This document shows positions 49,995 through 58,239 of a stretch of 64,000 nucleotides of DNA, one piece after another. The notes below the pieces were generated by a model. It was not told where the DNA came from and did no database searches. It saw only the letters and a list, made by a program, of their open reading frames with translations. The position numbers and the translations under genes were made by a program. Source of the stretch: Neobacillus cucumis (GTDB lineage: Bacteria; Bacillota; Bacilli; Bacillales; Cytobacillaceae); the NCBI RefSeq assembly GCF_016908975.1, contig NZ_JAFBEX010000001.1, positions 310,001 through 374,000 on the forward strand. The letters run 5' to 3'. Position 1 is the first letter of the stretch. Each line of letters begins with the position of its first letter.

Positions 49995-50116
49995 CTTCAT
50001 CACCCATATTATTTTTATTCATTTTGTTACACTTCGAATCCTCTTCTTCTTTGTTATAAAAAAGTATCAAAATTATTCACAATTGAAAGCAACTTATAAT
50101 GTTAACATGTTCAGAT

Positions 50117-50168
50117 AATAAGCCTACTCTTGCTCTAACTAACCTAAACAAGAGTAGGCTTTATATTT
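50117..50168 (-). terminator. Bidirectional hairpin terminator
   Basis: AAGCCTACTCTTG and CAAGAGTAGGCTT with a 16-base loop lie 70 bases past the stop of the gene at 50235. Confidence 0.7.
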
Positions 50169-50234
50169 TTTAAAATAGTATTCCTGTTTCCCTCAATATT
50201 CCTGATTAAAATACCTCATTTAAAAGCCTTATAA

Positions 50235-50696
50235 CTATTCTTCAATAGGCACCATGAAATCATATTCAGGCACTCCATATTTAGAAAACATCTTTTCCCT
50301 ATATTCATCAAATGATAGATAAAAATTTTCAGGAGGATTACCTAATAATATTTTAAATACTCCGTTTTCATATGAAACTAAGTAGCTCTTCTTTTGATCT
50401 ACAATGCCATCCATGAAAGATGCTTTATACTCTTCTATTTGCGCATCTGACAAACGTCCATTCAACATCATTTTTTTACGACTTCCGTTTTTATCTGTCA
50501 AAATAAAAACCCCGTGTCCATCATTCTTTTCTTCCTTGTATTCAACATCATTTGCCTTATAGGATTCAATCGTTTTGGTGTAATAATAACCACACCTCAG
50601 GCAAAAAGTGTATTTCTCATCTGTTTTGTAATAATAATCTTCAATTGCCGAACGTCCGCAACATGGGCATTTTAGTGCATACATATTAGATGCCAC
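50235..50696 (-). CDS. Zinc-ribbon hypothetical protein
   Basis: A 153-residue soluble protein. The N-terminal ALKCPCCGRSAIEDYYYKTD and TFCLRCGYYYTK form a two-knuckle zinc ribbon; the remainder (GVFILTDKNGSRKKMMLNGR, AQIEEYKASFMDG, LSFDEYREKMFSKYG) has no recognised family. GTG at 50696 is used, 11 bases after AGGAG; an ATG four codons downstream is possible. Confidence 0.6.
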   Translation of the reverse strand: MASNMYALKCPCCGRSAIEDYYYKTDEKYTFCLRCGYYYTKTIESYKANDVEYKEEKNDGHGVFILTDKNGSRKKMMLNGRLSDAQIEEYKASFMDGIVDQKKSYLVSYENGVFKILLGNPPENFYLSFDEYREKMFSKYGVPEYDFMVPIEE

Positions 50697-50937
50697 GAAT
50701 TAATTCTCTCCTTTAATATTATGAACTCTTGTAATAAACTCGACTTGATTGTTACTTATTGGAAGTAATTTGAATGTAAAACGAAGTTAAAAAGTGAAAG
50801 TAAAAGGTAACAGAAGATTGTTGAAGAAAATAGAAGTCTATTCTAGATGTGATAGAAAAAAGGTTATGTTAATCGAAGAATTTGAGGATGAAACTACTTT
50901 CAGTTTACAGCAAATCCCTTGGTTTTCAATAAATACC

Positions 50938-51002
50938 CTTGACAACAATGTGACAATTCTTTTGCTTAACAAAAAAGAAGCAAGAGAACCGTCCCCTTGC
51001 TT
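50938..51002. repeat. REP-like palindrome, copy 3
   Basis: Core GAAGCAAG-AGAACCGTCCCC-TTGCTTC (50977-51003) is itself a hairpin and pairs more loosely with an upstream degenerate arm (TTCTTTTGCTT at 50957-50967) across AACAAAAAA. On the minus strand CTTGCTTCTTTTTT makes it a plausible terminator of the sigma-factor operon ending at 51006. Confidence 0.75.
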
Positions 51003-51005
51003 CCT

Positions 51006-51512
51006 CTATACAAAGGCTTGTTTTAGTTGTTTTCTTGCCCGATATAGCCGGGTTTTGACAGTTGTCGATTTCAAATCGAGCAAGCGGGCGATTTCGTTTT
51101 CCTTTAAACCATATTTCACTTTGAGGACCAGCACTTCTTGAAATTCCTTAGATAAACTTTTCATTGACCGGTCCACATCTTTTTGAAACAGGCGTATAGC
51201 GACCGCTTCCTCAGTGTTCACCCAATTTATATGATGGCTCATTGTTGGTTCCATTTGGATAGAGCCAAGTAGCAGACATCTACATCTTTTTTCTGATCTT
51301 AAAAAGTCAATTGCAGTCCTGGCTGTAATGGTAGACAGCCAGGCACCTATTTTTTTCGTATCTTCGATTGTATCTATTTTTTTAAATGCTTTTATAAATG
51401 TTTCCTGAACGATATCCTCGGCCCATAGCCTGTCATGTGTGTACTTAAAAGCAATATACAGCAGACGGTTTGCGTACTTATTATAAACTTGATTAAAATC
51501 AATCGTACTCAT
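51006..51512 (-). CDS. ECF-type RNA polymerase sigma factor
   Basis: A 168-residue sigma factor with only regions 2 and 4. Region 2 is YNKYANRLLYIAFKYTHDRL, WAEDIVQETFIKAFKKID, then TKKIGAWLSTITARTAIDFL; region 4 is LSKEFQEVLVLKVKYGLKEN, EIARLLDLKSTTVKTRLYRA. No anti-sigma gene lies beside it. Its start is 12 bases after the permease stop, with GGGGAG in that gap, so it is the last gene of a four-gene unit with GntR, ATPase and permease genes. Confidence 0.9.
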   Translation of the reverse strand: MSTIDFNQVYNKYANRLLYIAFKYTHDRLWAEDIVQETFIKAFKKIDTIEDTKKIGAWLSTITARTAIDFLRSEKRCRCLLLGSIQMEPTMSHHINWVNTEEAVAIRLFQKDVDRSMKSLSKEFQEVLVLKVKYGLKENEIARLLDLKSTTVKTRLYRARKQLKQAFV

Positions 51513-51524
51513 TTATCGGCTCCC

Positions 51525-53477
51525 CTATTTAAAATGATCCTTTATAAAATCAGGAGCATGCTTTTCATCAAAAAACAAGACTTCATAATAATGGCCAGTG
51601 CGGAAATAAAAGACTGCAGTGTAATCGTTATTGGAATCCGTGCTTGTGTTATTTAGCATTCGTTCAATTTGCCCCTTATTGGTTACATCCAAGGTATCTG
51701 TGCTTTTTTCTATGTCCGTTTTCACTTTTTCAATATCTTCTAGATTTTTGATTCCACCTTTGGCTACAAGTACATGAGTAACATCATCTGAATTTGGCGT
51801 TGCGTCTTTCAGTAATTCCTTTTGCTTTAGCCATTCAGTCAAATTTTGATAGTTAGGCTTAAATTCCAAGCTCAGAGAGTAGTCATTGCCTAGATAGACT
51901 TCAATATTTGAGCCCTTGAAGTAACGGCTATCTTCATATGATTCTGCCAGTATATCTTTCTTTAAAGCCTCTATCACTTCTTTTATATCCTTTGAATTAG
52001 ACAAGGTGACTCCGTTTGAAACTGGTCCTGATCCAATGGTCAGAGTTTTAATCTTATTTTCCTTTAATTTAAAAACCTCATTAGCGGAAAGCTTATATTC
52101 CTTTGATTCATAGATTGGTTTGAAAAAATCCTCATACAGACGTTCATTTACACTGTATTCCCTTGTCACTTTGCTTCCATTTTTTAATTCATATTGGACA
52201 TAGTAATTCACTGATTGGGAGTTTTCCTTCTGCTGATTGATATTTTTATCAGTGAGAAGTTGCTGATGAAGTCTGCGAACGGCCTCTATATTTGCTTTTT
52301 CCTTCATCGGCAATGGCGTATAGTATTCTCCATAAATATCACCATTTGGATTAAAAACAAATTGATTGGAAAAAATGACGTTTTTGATTTGTGCTTCTTC
52401 AGGAACTTTATTTTCATAGATTCCTAGAATGTGAACTCCTATAACAACGACGGCGGTTATCGCTAAATAAACAATTAATCCTTTTATTCGTCCAAAAACC
52501 CTCCACGTTTTTCTTAAAATCATTTCAGCTCCTAAATAGCCTATCACAGCCCCGATGACATAACCGAAAATGGTCCAGCTAAAACTTCTATAGGAAACTT
52601 CTTGAAAGTACGAACCACCCAGAAGCATCATACAAAAGGTAACCCCATATTTAAAAACAGAATGTATTTTTGGAAAGGCAATCGCTTCTGAGGCTGCTTC
52701 TAGGTTTCTTTTTTTATAGAAAAATAGTGAAACTCCATAGAGCACTATGGTGAAGATTATGTAAACCATTGCATCATTCCATTGAAACTTCCTGCTGTCG
52801 AGGACAGCCGCATACGTAATGGGAGACAATTTTTCCAGCTGTCGATTGAGAAAATAATCACTTGGAAATCCATAGAGTACTATTTTTAAATTAAAAAACA
52901 ACAACATCGTCATCCCGATTGGGAAAAAGAGAAAAACATAGCCTAGAACAACCTGGATGATTGACATTCCTGTCATCATGGCAATAAAAACAGTGGCTGA
53001 GTATAAAAGCAACGTGATTACTAAAGTTGTACCAGCCCAGTAGAAAATATCCTTAACATTAAATAAGTTACTGAAGTCCAAGGTGTTATGTATAAGTAGG
53101 ATGAGAAACGTAATTAAAGCTACTGGTAAGATTAAAAAGACCATCCCGGTTAAAGCATAATGATGAAAAATCCTTCTCCTTTTAAGCGGAATGCTGTGCA
53201 TAAGGTCTGCTGCTTGCTTCACATGAAGAAAGCGAAACAAGAATACCGCCAGGATGACAGGGACAATCACCATTAGCCCAATTTGAAAGGTAAAATTAAT
53301 GAGAAAAAGATTGTTAGGTTCTGGATAATAACTTTTAGTCTTATCAGAATAGATCATTAATAGCTGAATTGGCAGAATAAATAACAAGCCTAAAAAATAA
53401 ACAATCGAAACCCAGCCAGTACTTCGCCCAATTTGGAGCAGCACTTCTTTATTAAACCAAGACGTTCTTGATGGCAT
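51525..53477 (-). CDS. ABC transporter permease with large extracytoplasmic domain (YtrC/D-like)
   Basis: A 650-residue membrane protein. About eight to ten hydrophobic segments fill residues 15-390 (RSTGWVSIVYFLGLLFILPI at the start), followed by one large extracytoplasmic domain of about 260 residues starting near GIYENKVPEEAQ, similar to the domain named DUF6449 in YtrC-type permeases. It should pair with the preceding ATPase. ATG at 53477 (MPSRTSWFNKE, the family's usual N-terminus) lies 9 bases after GGGGG and overlaps the ATPase gene by 26 bases. Confidence 0.8.
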   Translation of the reverse strand: MPSRTSWFNKEVLLQIGRSTGWVSIVYFLGLLFILPIQLLMIYSDKTKSYYPEPNNLFLINFTFQIGLMVIVPVILAVFLFRFLHVKQAADLMHSIPLKRRRIFHHYALTGMVFLILPVALITFLILLIHNTLDFSNLFNVKDIFYWAGTTLVITLLLYSATVFIAMMTGMSIIQVVLGYVFLFFPIGMTMLLFFNLKIVLYGFPSDYFLNRQLEKLSPITYAAVLDSRKFQWNDAMVYIIFTIVLYGVSLFFYKKRNLEAASEAIAFPKIHSVFKYGVTFCMMLLGGSYFQEVSYRSFSWTIFGYVIGAVIGYLGAEMILRKTWRVFGRIKGLIVYLAITAVVVIGVHILGIYENKVPEEAQIKNVIFSNQFVFNPNGDIYGEYYTPLPMKEKANIEAVRRLHQQLLTDKNINQQKENSQSVNYYVQYELKNGSKVTREYSVNERLYEDFFKPIYESKEYKLSANEVFKLKENKIKTLTIGSGPVSNGVTLSNSKDIKEVIEALKKDILAESYEDSRYFKGSNIEVYLGNDYSLSLEFKPNYQNLTEWLKQKELLKDATPNSDDVTHVLVAKGGIKNLEDIEKVKTDIEKSTDTLDVTNKGQIERMLNNTSTDSNNDYTAVFYFRTGHYYEVLFFDEKHAPDFIKDHFK

Positions 53478-54354
53478 AGCCGATATCCCCCATTTCATAT
53501 ATAAAGATCTCCTCAAGAGTTAGAGGCAGCAGGTCAAAAATAACAGGGGTTGTTTGGAGAATTTGTTTCTCTATTTTTTCCCCATCACCTCTGACAATGA
53601 AAAGGAACACACTTCCTCTTTTTTCTGTATGAAGTGGATTAAGATTTAATAGCAGCTTGTCTGGAGGAGTTCCATTTTTATAGGCAACCTGTATTTTATG
53701 AATATCTGCTTTCAGATCATCCAATTCTTTTTCGATTAAGAGAGAGCCTTTATGGATAATCCCGATATGATCGCAAATGTCTTCAATTTCACGAAGATTA
53801 TGTGATGATATCAAAATGGTCATTTCTCTTTCGGCGACATCATGAATTAACAAATTTTTCACCTTTTTCCGGACAACAGGGTCAAGACCATCCAATGGCT
53901 CATCCAAAAGGAGGATCTCCGGGTTGGCGGAAAGGGCAAGAATGAAGGCAATCTGTCTTTGCCACCCCTTTGAGAAGGTATGAATTTTTTTATTCACATT
54001 CAACTCAAATAGCTCCGCCAGCTTTTGAAACCGCTCTTCCTCCCAGGTTGGGTAGCAGCTTTTATAGAAACGGGCCATTTGCTTTGTTGTATACTGCGAG
54101 AAGAAATAGGGATAATCCGGTATGTAAAAGATCTTTTGCTTTAAACTGATATTTTCAAATACACTTTCCTTATTAATGGTTACTTCTCCACAATCCTGGC
54201 GATATATTCCTGCTAACAGTTTAATTAATGTGGTTTTCCCAGCGCCATTCGATCCGATCAGACCTAAAATGGAGCCTTTGTTAATGGATATATTGACATT
54301 TTCTAGTGCGGTAAAACGGTTAAATTTCTTGCTAACACCTTTCATTTCAATCAT
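53452..54354 (-). CDS. ABC transporter ATP-binding protein (YtrB-like)
   Basis: A 300-residue ATPase subunit. Walker A is GSNGAGKTTLIKLLAG, the signature region is TFSKGWQRQIAFILALSANP (FSKGW instead of LSGGQ, as in YtrB-type subunits), Walker B is ILLLDEPLDGLDP and the switch is SSHNLREIED. A C-terminal extension of about 80 residues follows the core. ATG at 54354 lies 8 bases after GGGGGAGG and overlaps the GntR gene by 8 bases, so translation is coupled. Confidence 0.9.
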   Translation of the reverse strand: MIEMKGVSKKFNRFTALENVNISINKGSILGLIGSNGAGKTTLIKLLAGIYRQDCGEVTINKESVFENISLKQKIFYIPDYPYFFSQYTTKQMARFYKSCYPTWEEERFQKLAELFELNVNKKIHTFSKGWQRQIAFILALSANPEILLLDEPLDGLDPVVRKKVKNLLIHDVAEREMTILISSHNLREIEDICDHIGIIHKGSLLIEKELDDLKADIHKIQVAYKNGTPPDKLLLNLNPLHTEKRGSVFLFIVRGDGEKIEKQILQTTPVIFDLLPLTLEEIFIYEMGDIGYAIKNVLV

Positions 54355-54736
54355 TGCCTTCGCCTCCCCCTTTTGCATTATCAAGGTCTTGAATTATTTT
54401 GATGATGTCACTAGCTGAGATGCCCAGATACAAAGCTTCCAAGACTAGTTTTTCAAGATCCTTTTGTACAGCCTCTATTTTCTCTACATCCTTTATTTGA
54501 TTGTTTGGATTGACGAAGCTGCCTTTTCCTTTAATGGAGTAGATAAATCCTTGGATTTCTAATTCGCGATAAGCCTTTTGAATCGTATTCGGATTGATTG
54601 TTAGTTCTGTTGCTAATGTTCTTACTGATGGCAGCTGTTCATCTGTTTTTAATATTTCATTCATGATAAGCTCCTTCATTTTATCCACCAACTGTTCATA
54701 TATCGGCTTGCGGCTCCTTATGTCTAGCTCAAACAT
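54347..54736 (-). CDS. GntR family transcriptional regulator (YtrA subfamily)
   Basis: A 129-residue short GntR repressor: RSRKPIYEQLVDKMKELIMN, LPSVRTLATELTINPNTIQK and AYRELEIQGFIYSIKGKGSF, with only a short helical tail instead of an effector domain, as in YtrA. It should repress its own ABC transporter operon and respond to cell-envelope stress, by analogy with ytrA of B. subtilis. The putative operator with TGTACT half-sites is just upstream of the start. Confidence 0.9.
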   Translation of the reverse strand: MFELDIRSRKPIYEQLVDKMKELIMNEILKTDEQLPSVRTLATELTINPNTIQKAYRELEIQGFIYSIKGKGSFVNPNNQIKDVEKIEAVQKDLEKLVLEALYLGISASDIIKIIQDLDNAKGGGEGND

Positions 54737-54754
54737 GGCGGGGTGCCCCCAATC

Positions 54755-54784
54755 TGTACTAAGTGTACTATTATCCGCAGTACA
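54755..54784. promoter_or_regulatory. Probable YtrA-type operator
   Basis: TGTACT (54755) and TGTACT (54764) followed after 9 bases by the complement AGTACA (54779): three half-sites 19-48 bp upstream of the GntR start codon. Confidence 0.55.
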
Positions 54785-55000
54785 GTTTGATTATATTCCA
54801 ATACTTTCCAAAAAGGAAGATTTTTTTTCAATTTTTTCAAAAATCTATAAAGAGAATCTCGTAATTCACTTTCATACTCGGATTCTATATATACCTGTCA
54901 CATGGTCCTTTTCACAAGAAAAAGGTCTAAAATCCCTTTTGTCCAAAACTCTTCCATTTCTTTTGAATATAGTAAAGTAGATTCTATTAATGGGAGGAGG

Positions 55001-55786
55001 GTGGGAACTATAACGTCTTTAAAACCTGTAAAATATTTGGAGACCCTATCTGGAGACGCTGCACATTTATTTTTATTTAATGATGGAAATCGTTATGTGG
55101 TAAAATGTAAAAACAATTTTCACGGAACTAGGGAGCTAGTCAACGAATTCGTTGTCGCCAGATTAGGGCAGCTGCTTTCTCTACCTGTCGTACCATTTGA
55201 AATTGTCCAAATGTCCAAGGGGCAGATTCAGACTATCCCGAAGAAGTTTTCTTCCTATTACAAATCAGGCAGCCAGTTTGCTAGTCTATTTTTAGAAAAT
55301 TGCATCGGCCTATCTAAGGAACCTCCTCATCCGACTAAAGATGAAGTCAACAATCACGAGGTATTGGCCGGAATTTTCGTCTTCGACCATTGGGTGCATA
55401 ACCGCGATCGGACAAAAAGGAACATTCTTTTGGAGCAGCTTCCGGGGGGCAAATATAATATTCATATGATTGATCACGGAAAATGTTTTTCGGGAGGATA
55501 CAAATGGAATGAGGCAACGTTGCAAAAGAATAAAAAATTTAAGAAAGATTCGATCGTTCATATTTGGGCAGCAGGGCTGCAGGAAGATTTAACGATCGTC
55601 TCTTCATATATTGAACAAATCTTGGCTTTGCCAGAAGAGTCAATCAAAGAAGTAATCATGGAAATTCCCGAGGACTGGGACGTATCGCTCCAAGACAGAG
55701 AAGCGCTAATTACCTATCTCAAAGAACAGAAAAAAACATTTGCCGATTCGGTATATAAGTTTATAAGGAAATTTGGGAATGTCTGA
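55001..55786 (+). CDS. HipA-like kinase domain protein
   Basis: A protein of about 261 residues with a HipA-family kinase fold: KYLETLSGDAAHLFLFNDGN, RYVVKCKNN (ATP-binding lysine), NEFVVARLGQLLSLPVVPFE, and catalytic/metal motifs VFDHWVHNRDRTKRNILLEQ (HNRD) and MIDHGKCF (DHG in place of DFG). No HipB-like antitoxin gene is adjacent, so it is likely a stand-alone protein kinase-like enzyme, not a toxin pair. The start is probably GTG at 55001, next to GGGAGGAGG; the frame is open to ATG 54902. Confidence 0.75.
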   Translation: MGTITSLKPVKYLETLSGDAAHLFLFNDGNRYVVKCKNNFHGTRELVNEFVVARLGQLLSLPVVPFEIVQMSKGQIQTIPKKFSSYYKSGSQFASLFLENCIGLSKEPPHPTKDEVNNHEVLAGIFVFDHWVHNRDRTKRNILLEQLPGGKYNIHMIDHGKCFSGGYKWNEATLQKNKKFKKDSIVHIWAAGLQEDLTIVSSYIEQILALPEESIKEVIMEIPEDWDVSLQDREALITYLKEQKKTFADSVYKFIRKFGNV

Positions 55787-55981
55787 AAATTAATTGATTG
55801 CCTAAATATATTTAGTCACAGAAACTCTATACATCCCGAGTGTATGTGGCAACATATGAGGTGCTGGTGATTAGTCCCCTTTTTTTGTTTATCTAAAGCC
55901 TTGTTTCTTCTTGGCAACGGAAACCTTTCGTTGAGAAAATTTCCCGATAGCCATCCATGAATCGCTAAAAACTAAAAAAAT

Positions 55982-56101
55982 CGCAGCCTATTTATGGCTA
56001 TCTTGCTATACACCAGCATCAATGCTCTTATTCAGATAGGCTCTTTAACTGGTTTGGATGAAAATGAAACAAGAAAGCCGATTCTTCTGTTAAAGTTATA
56101 A
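55982..56101 (+). pseudogene. CPBP protease C-terminal fragment
   Basis: A 39-codon fragment reading RSLFMAILLYTSINALIQIG to a TAA at 56099. It aligns with GSLFFATLLHTSINGLSIIQ near the end of the CPBP gene at 47226. There is a stop just upstream in frame and no start, so it is the leftover end of a deleted relative. The remaining 56102-56140 and 55787-55981 stretches hold no other visible feature. Confidence 0.65.
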
Positions 56102-56140
56102 ACAATAATATAAATTCTATTAAGAAGCAGGTGTTTAATT

Positions 56141-56776
56141 TTGTCCTCTGAAAAAGAAGTAAGGCTTTATTTTGTACGGCATGGGGAAACCCAATATAAT
56201 GTAGAAAAACGTATGCAGGGATTTTGTGATTCTCCACTTACAGATAATGGGATTGCACAGGCTAAATCTGTAGGAATGGGGTTGTCTGATATAGAATTTA
56301 AAGCTGTATACGCCAGTGAAAGTCAGCGAGTAATCGATACTGCTAATCATGCTATTGGCCATCGAAAAATTCCTATCATCACTGATCCGCGTCTAAAGGA
56401 AATGAACTTTGGAGCTCTAGAATCATTACTAGAATCGGAAATTATCGCAAAATATGGGAATATACTCGATAAATTATTTAAGCACAAAGATTTAAATATG
56501 TCAGCACCAGAAGGAGAATCATATATCCAGCTTTTTTCACGAACAAAGGCTGTTATTAATGACATAATTCAAAAGCATAAATATGATGGTGGAAATATTC
56601 TCGTATTCTCCCACGGGGTAACCATCGCCAACTACTTAAAGCAATTATTGCAAGCGAGCCATTATACTCACCATGATAATTGCAGTATCACTATCGTTAA
56701 ATATTTTGAAGATAGTTTTCATGTTGAGAGTATTGCTGACACAACATTTAGAGATAAGCACTATCTAAAAAAATAA
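56141..56776 (+). CDS. Histidine phosphatase family protein
   Basis: A 211-residue cytosolic phosphoglycerate-mutase-like phosphatase. The catalytic RHG is in YFVRHGETQYNVEKRMQGFC, a second arginine in YASESQRVIDTANHAI, the acidic residue in LKEMNFGALES, and the second histidine in ILVFSHGVTIANYL. The substrate is unknown, probably a small phosphate ester. TTG at 56141 lies 7 bases after AGGTG. Single gene with a terminator. Confidence 0.88.
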   Translation: MSSEKEVRLYFVRHGETQYNVEKRMQGFCDSPLTDNGIAQAKSVGMGLSDIEFKAVYASESQRVIDTANHAIGHRKIPIITDPRLKEMNFGALESLLESEIIAKYGNILDKLFKHKDLNMSAPEGESYIQLFSRTKAVINDIIQKHKYDGGNILVFSHGVTIANYLKQLLQASHYTHHDNCSITIVKYFEDSFHVESIADTTFRDKHYLKK

Positions 56777-56827
56777 ATTGCAACGGCATTTCACGTTCTA
56801 CTTTTAAACGCCGATTTGCCCATCACT

Positions 56828-56860
56828 AAAAAAGAGCACCCCCATGGATGCTCCTTTTTT
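56828..56860. terminator. Bidirectional terminator
   Basis: AAAAAAGAGCA and TGCTCCTTTTTT pair around a 10-base loop between convergent genes (histidine phosphatase and a 53-residue gene), with T runs on both strands. Confidence 0.8.
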
Positions 56861-57020
56861 AATGGTATAAAACCAAATCCTGTTCATTAGCGGTGTATAC
56901 ACCACGATCAAAACGAACAAGCACTAAACCAGTTTTCAAATAACAAGGCTGAATTACCACTCCGATGTTTCCATCAAAACGACCCTTTCTAATGACTTTA
57001 TCATGTGTATGAAATTTCAT
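56859..57020 (-). CDS. Small hypothetical protein (53 residues)
   Basis: MKFHTHDKVIRKGRFDGNIG, then VVIQPCYLKTGLVLVRFDRG and VYTANEQDLVLYH. It looks like a small all-beta (SH3-like) protein; no family is recognised. GGGAGGG lies 6 bases before the ATG and a terminator overlaps its stop, which makes it a convincing small gene. Confidence 0.65.
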   Translation of the reverse strand: MKFHTHDKVIRKGRFDGNIGVVIQPCYLKTGLVLVRFDRGVYTANEQDLVLYH

Positions 57021-57265
57021 TGATAGCCCTCCCTGATTTAGCAGATTGATTTGTGTATTGGTCCTAATTTAACTATCTAAAATTAAACAAAGCGTAAATC
57101 CATCCCAAGTTTTTGATTTCCTCCTTCCTATGAATCGACTATACAGCTTTGCCATCCTTCTGTTAACTCTTTCGTAAGAATTCCTAACATGGTTTTCAAG
57201 ACCGGAGTTAAACTTCAAAATTGTTATTATTCAAAAAATTTTCAATTATTTTTTTAAAATCATAC

Positions 57266-57293
57266 TTGACTCATCGGAATAGTAAAGTATATT
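57266..57293 (+). promoter_or_regulatory. Sigma-A promoter of the sulfate transporter operon
   Basis: TTGACT (57266-57271), 16-bp spacer, TATATT (57288-57293). The spacer contains CGGAATA, reminiscent of CymR (cysteine regulon) operators, though not a full match. Confidence 0.6.
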
Positions 57294-57313
57294 ATTAATT
57301 TAATAACATATCG

Positions 57314-57373
57314 ATAGGCCGATTGGACCACCAAAGGCACCTACTCCACCACGGGATAGGTGTCTATTTTTTT
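57314..57373 (+). promoter_or_regulatory. Probable transcription attenuator ahead of the sulfate operon
   Basis: Near the start of the transcript AGGCACCTA (57335-57343) and TAGGTGTCT (57357-57365) form a terminator hairpin followed by ATTTTTTT, 60 bases before cysT. An upstream ATAGGC (57314-57319) can instead pair with GUCUAU (57362-57367) of the terminator's 3' arm, and TTGG-ACCA-CCAA lies between. No SAM-I (S-box) signature is present. Confidence 0.6.
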
Positions 57374-57432
57374 AAGGCAATATCTGAAAATTCAATAAAT
57401 TATTTATATGATACTAAATTGGAGTTGTTTTT

Positions 57433-58239
57433 ATGAAAATAAAAAGTTATCGGATCGCAATGCGATCAATTTTAATTAGCTATCTACTTATCCTTGTCAT
57501 ATTGCCCATATCTGCAGTTTACGAAAATGGTTTTTCACTTGGATGGGGTCCCTTTTGGAAAACAGTTTCTGGCCCTATTGCCTGGAGTGCCATTCTCTTA
57601 ACCTTTAAACTTAGTATTTTAACTACCTTAATCCAAGCTGTCATTGGAACATTTATTGCTTTTGTACTGGTTCGCTATCAATTCTTAGGTAAGAGTTTGT
57701 TAAACAGTTTCGTAGATCTTCCATTCTCCCTGCCAACTGCTGTTTCAGGTTTAATGCTGCTTACACTTTTGGGACCGCTGAGTCCTATTGGAAAATGGCT
57801 GCAAGGAATTGGGGTTGATTTGCTCTATAATCAAGCGGCCATAGTGATTGGAATGGTTTTTATTACCTTTCCATTCGTTATCCGTACGGTACAACCGATG
57901 ATTGAACAAATTGACCCATATGAAGAACAGGTAAGCTACACCTTAGGGGCAGGGAAAGTCTTTACTTTCTTCAAAATACTCCTTCCATCTGTTGTACCTG
58001 GAATACTTGCAGGAAGCATGCTGACCTTTTCCCGTGCACTTTCTGAATTTGGAGCTATTTCACTAATCTCCGGTAATCTTCCGGGAAAAACACAAGTTGC
58101 CTCTGTCTTTATATACGGTGAAATTGAAAACTTTAATACACAAGGGGCGGCTGCCGTGTCCATTGTTCTTGTCACTTTTTCTCTCATCATTTTATTACTT
58201 GTTAACATTTTTCAAAAAAGGAGGGGCATCCAAGTATGA
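57433..58239 (+). CDS. cysT: Sulfate ABC transporter permease CysT
   Basis: A 268-residue inner-membrane subunit with six hydrophobic segments. LPFSLPTAVSGLMLLTLLGP and the EAA loop EEQVSYTLGAGKVFTFFKIL, ending LPSVVPGILAG, are typical of CysT (CysU). With CysW it forms the channel for sulfate or thiosulfate import driven by CysA. It overlaps cysW by 4 bases. GGAG lies 9 bases upstream of the ATG. It is the first gene of the operon, 60 bases past the attenuator. Confidence 0.93.
   Translation: MKIKSYRIAMRSILISYLLILVILPISAVYENGFSLGWGPFWKTVSGPIAWSAILLTFKLSILTTLIQAVIGTFIAFVLVRYQFLGKSLLNSFVDLPFSLPTAVSGLMLLTLLGPLSPIGKWLQGIGVDLLYNQAAIVIGMVFITFPFVIRTVQPMIEQIDPYEEQVSYTLGAGKVFTFFKILLPSVVPGILAGSMLTFSRALSEFGAISLISGNLPGKTQVASVFIYGEIENFNTQGAAAVSIVLVTFSLIILLLVNIFQKRRGIQV

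Noticed and set aside
50794..51141. 115-codon plus-strand open frame
   Set aside because: It runs through a REP-like palindrome and antisense into the sigma-factor gene, with no ribosome binding site; at most a remnant in its first 50 codons.
54902..55000. Upstream extension of the HipA-like kinase gene to ATG 54902
   Set aside because: No ribosome binding site at that ATG, the segment lacks homology-like features, and GGGAGGAGG lies just before GTG 55001.
57294..57432. SAM-I (S-box) riboswitch or T-box ahead of the sulfate operon
   Set aside because: No GATGAAGCC-like S-box core and no T-box TGGNACCGCG sequence; only a short terminator with a possible alternative pairing.
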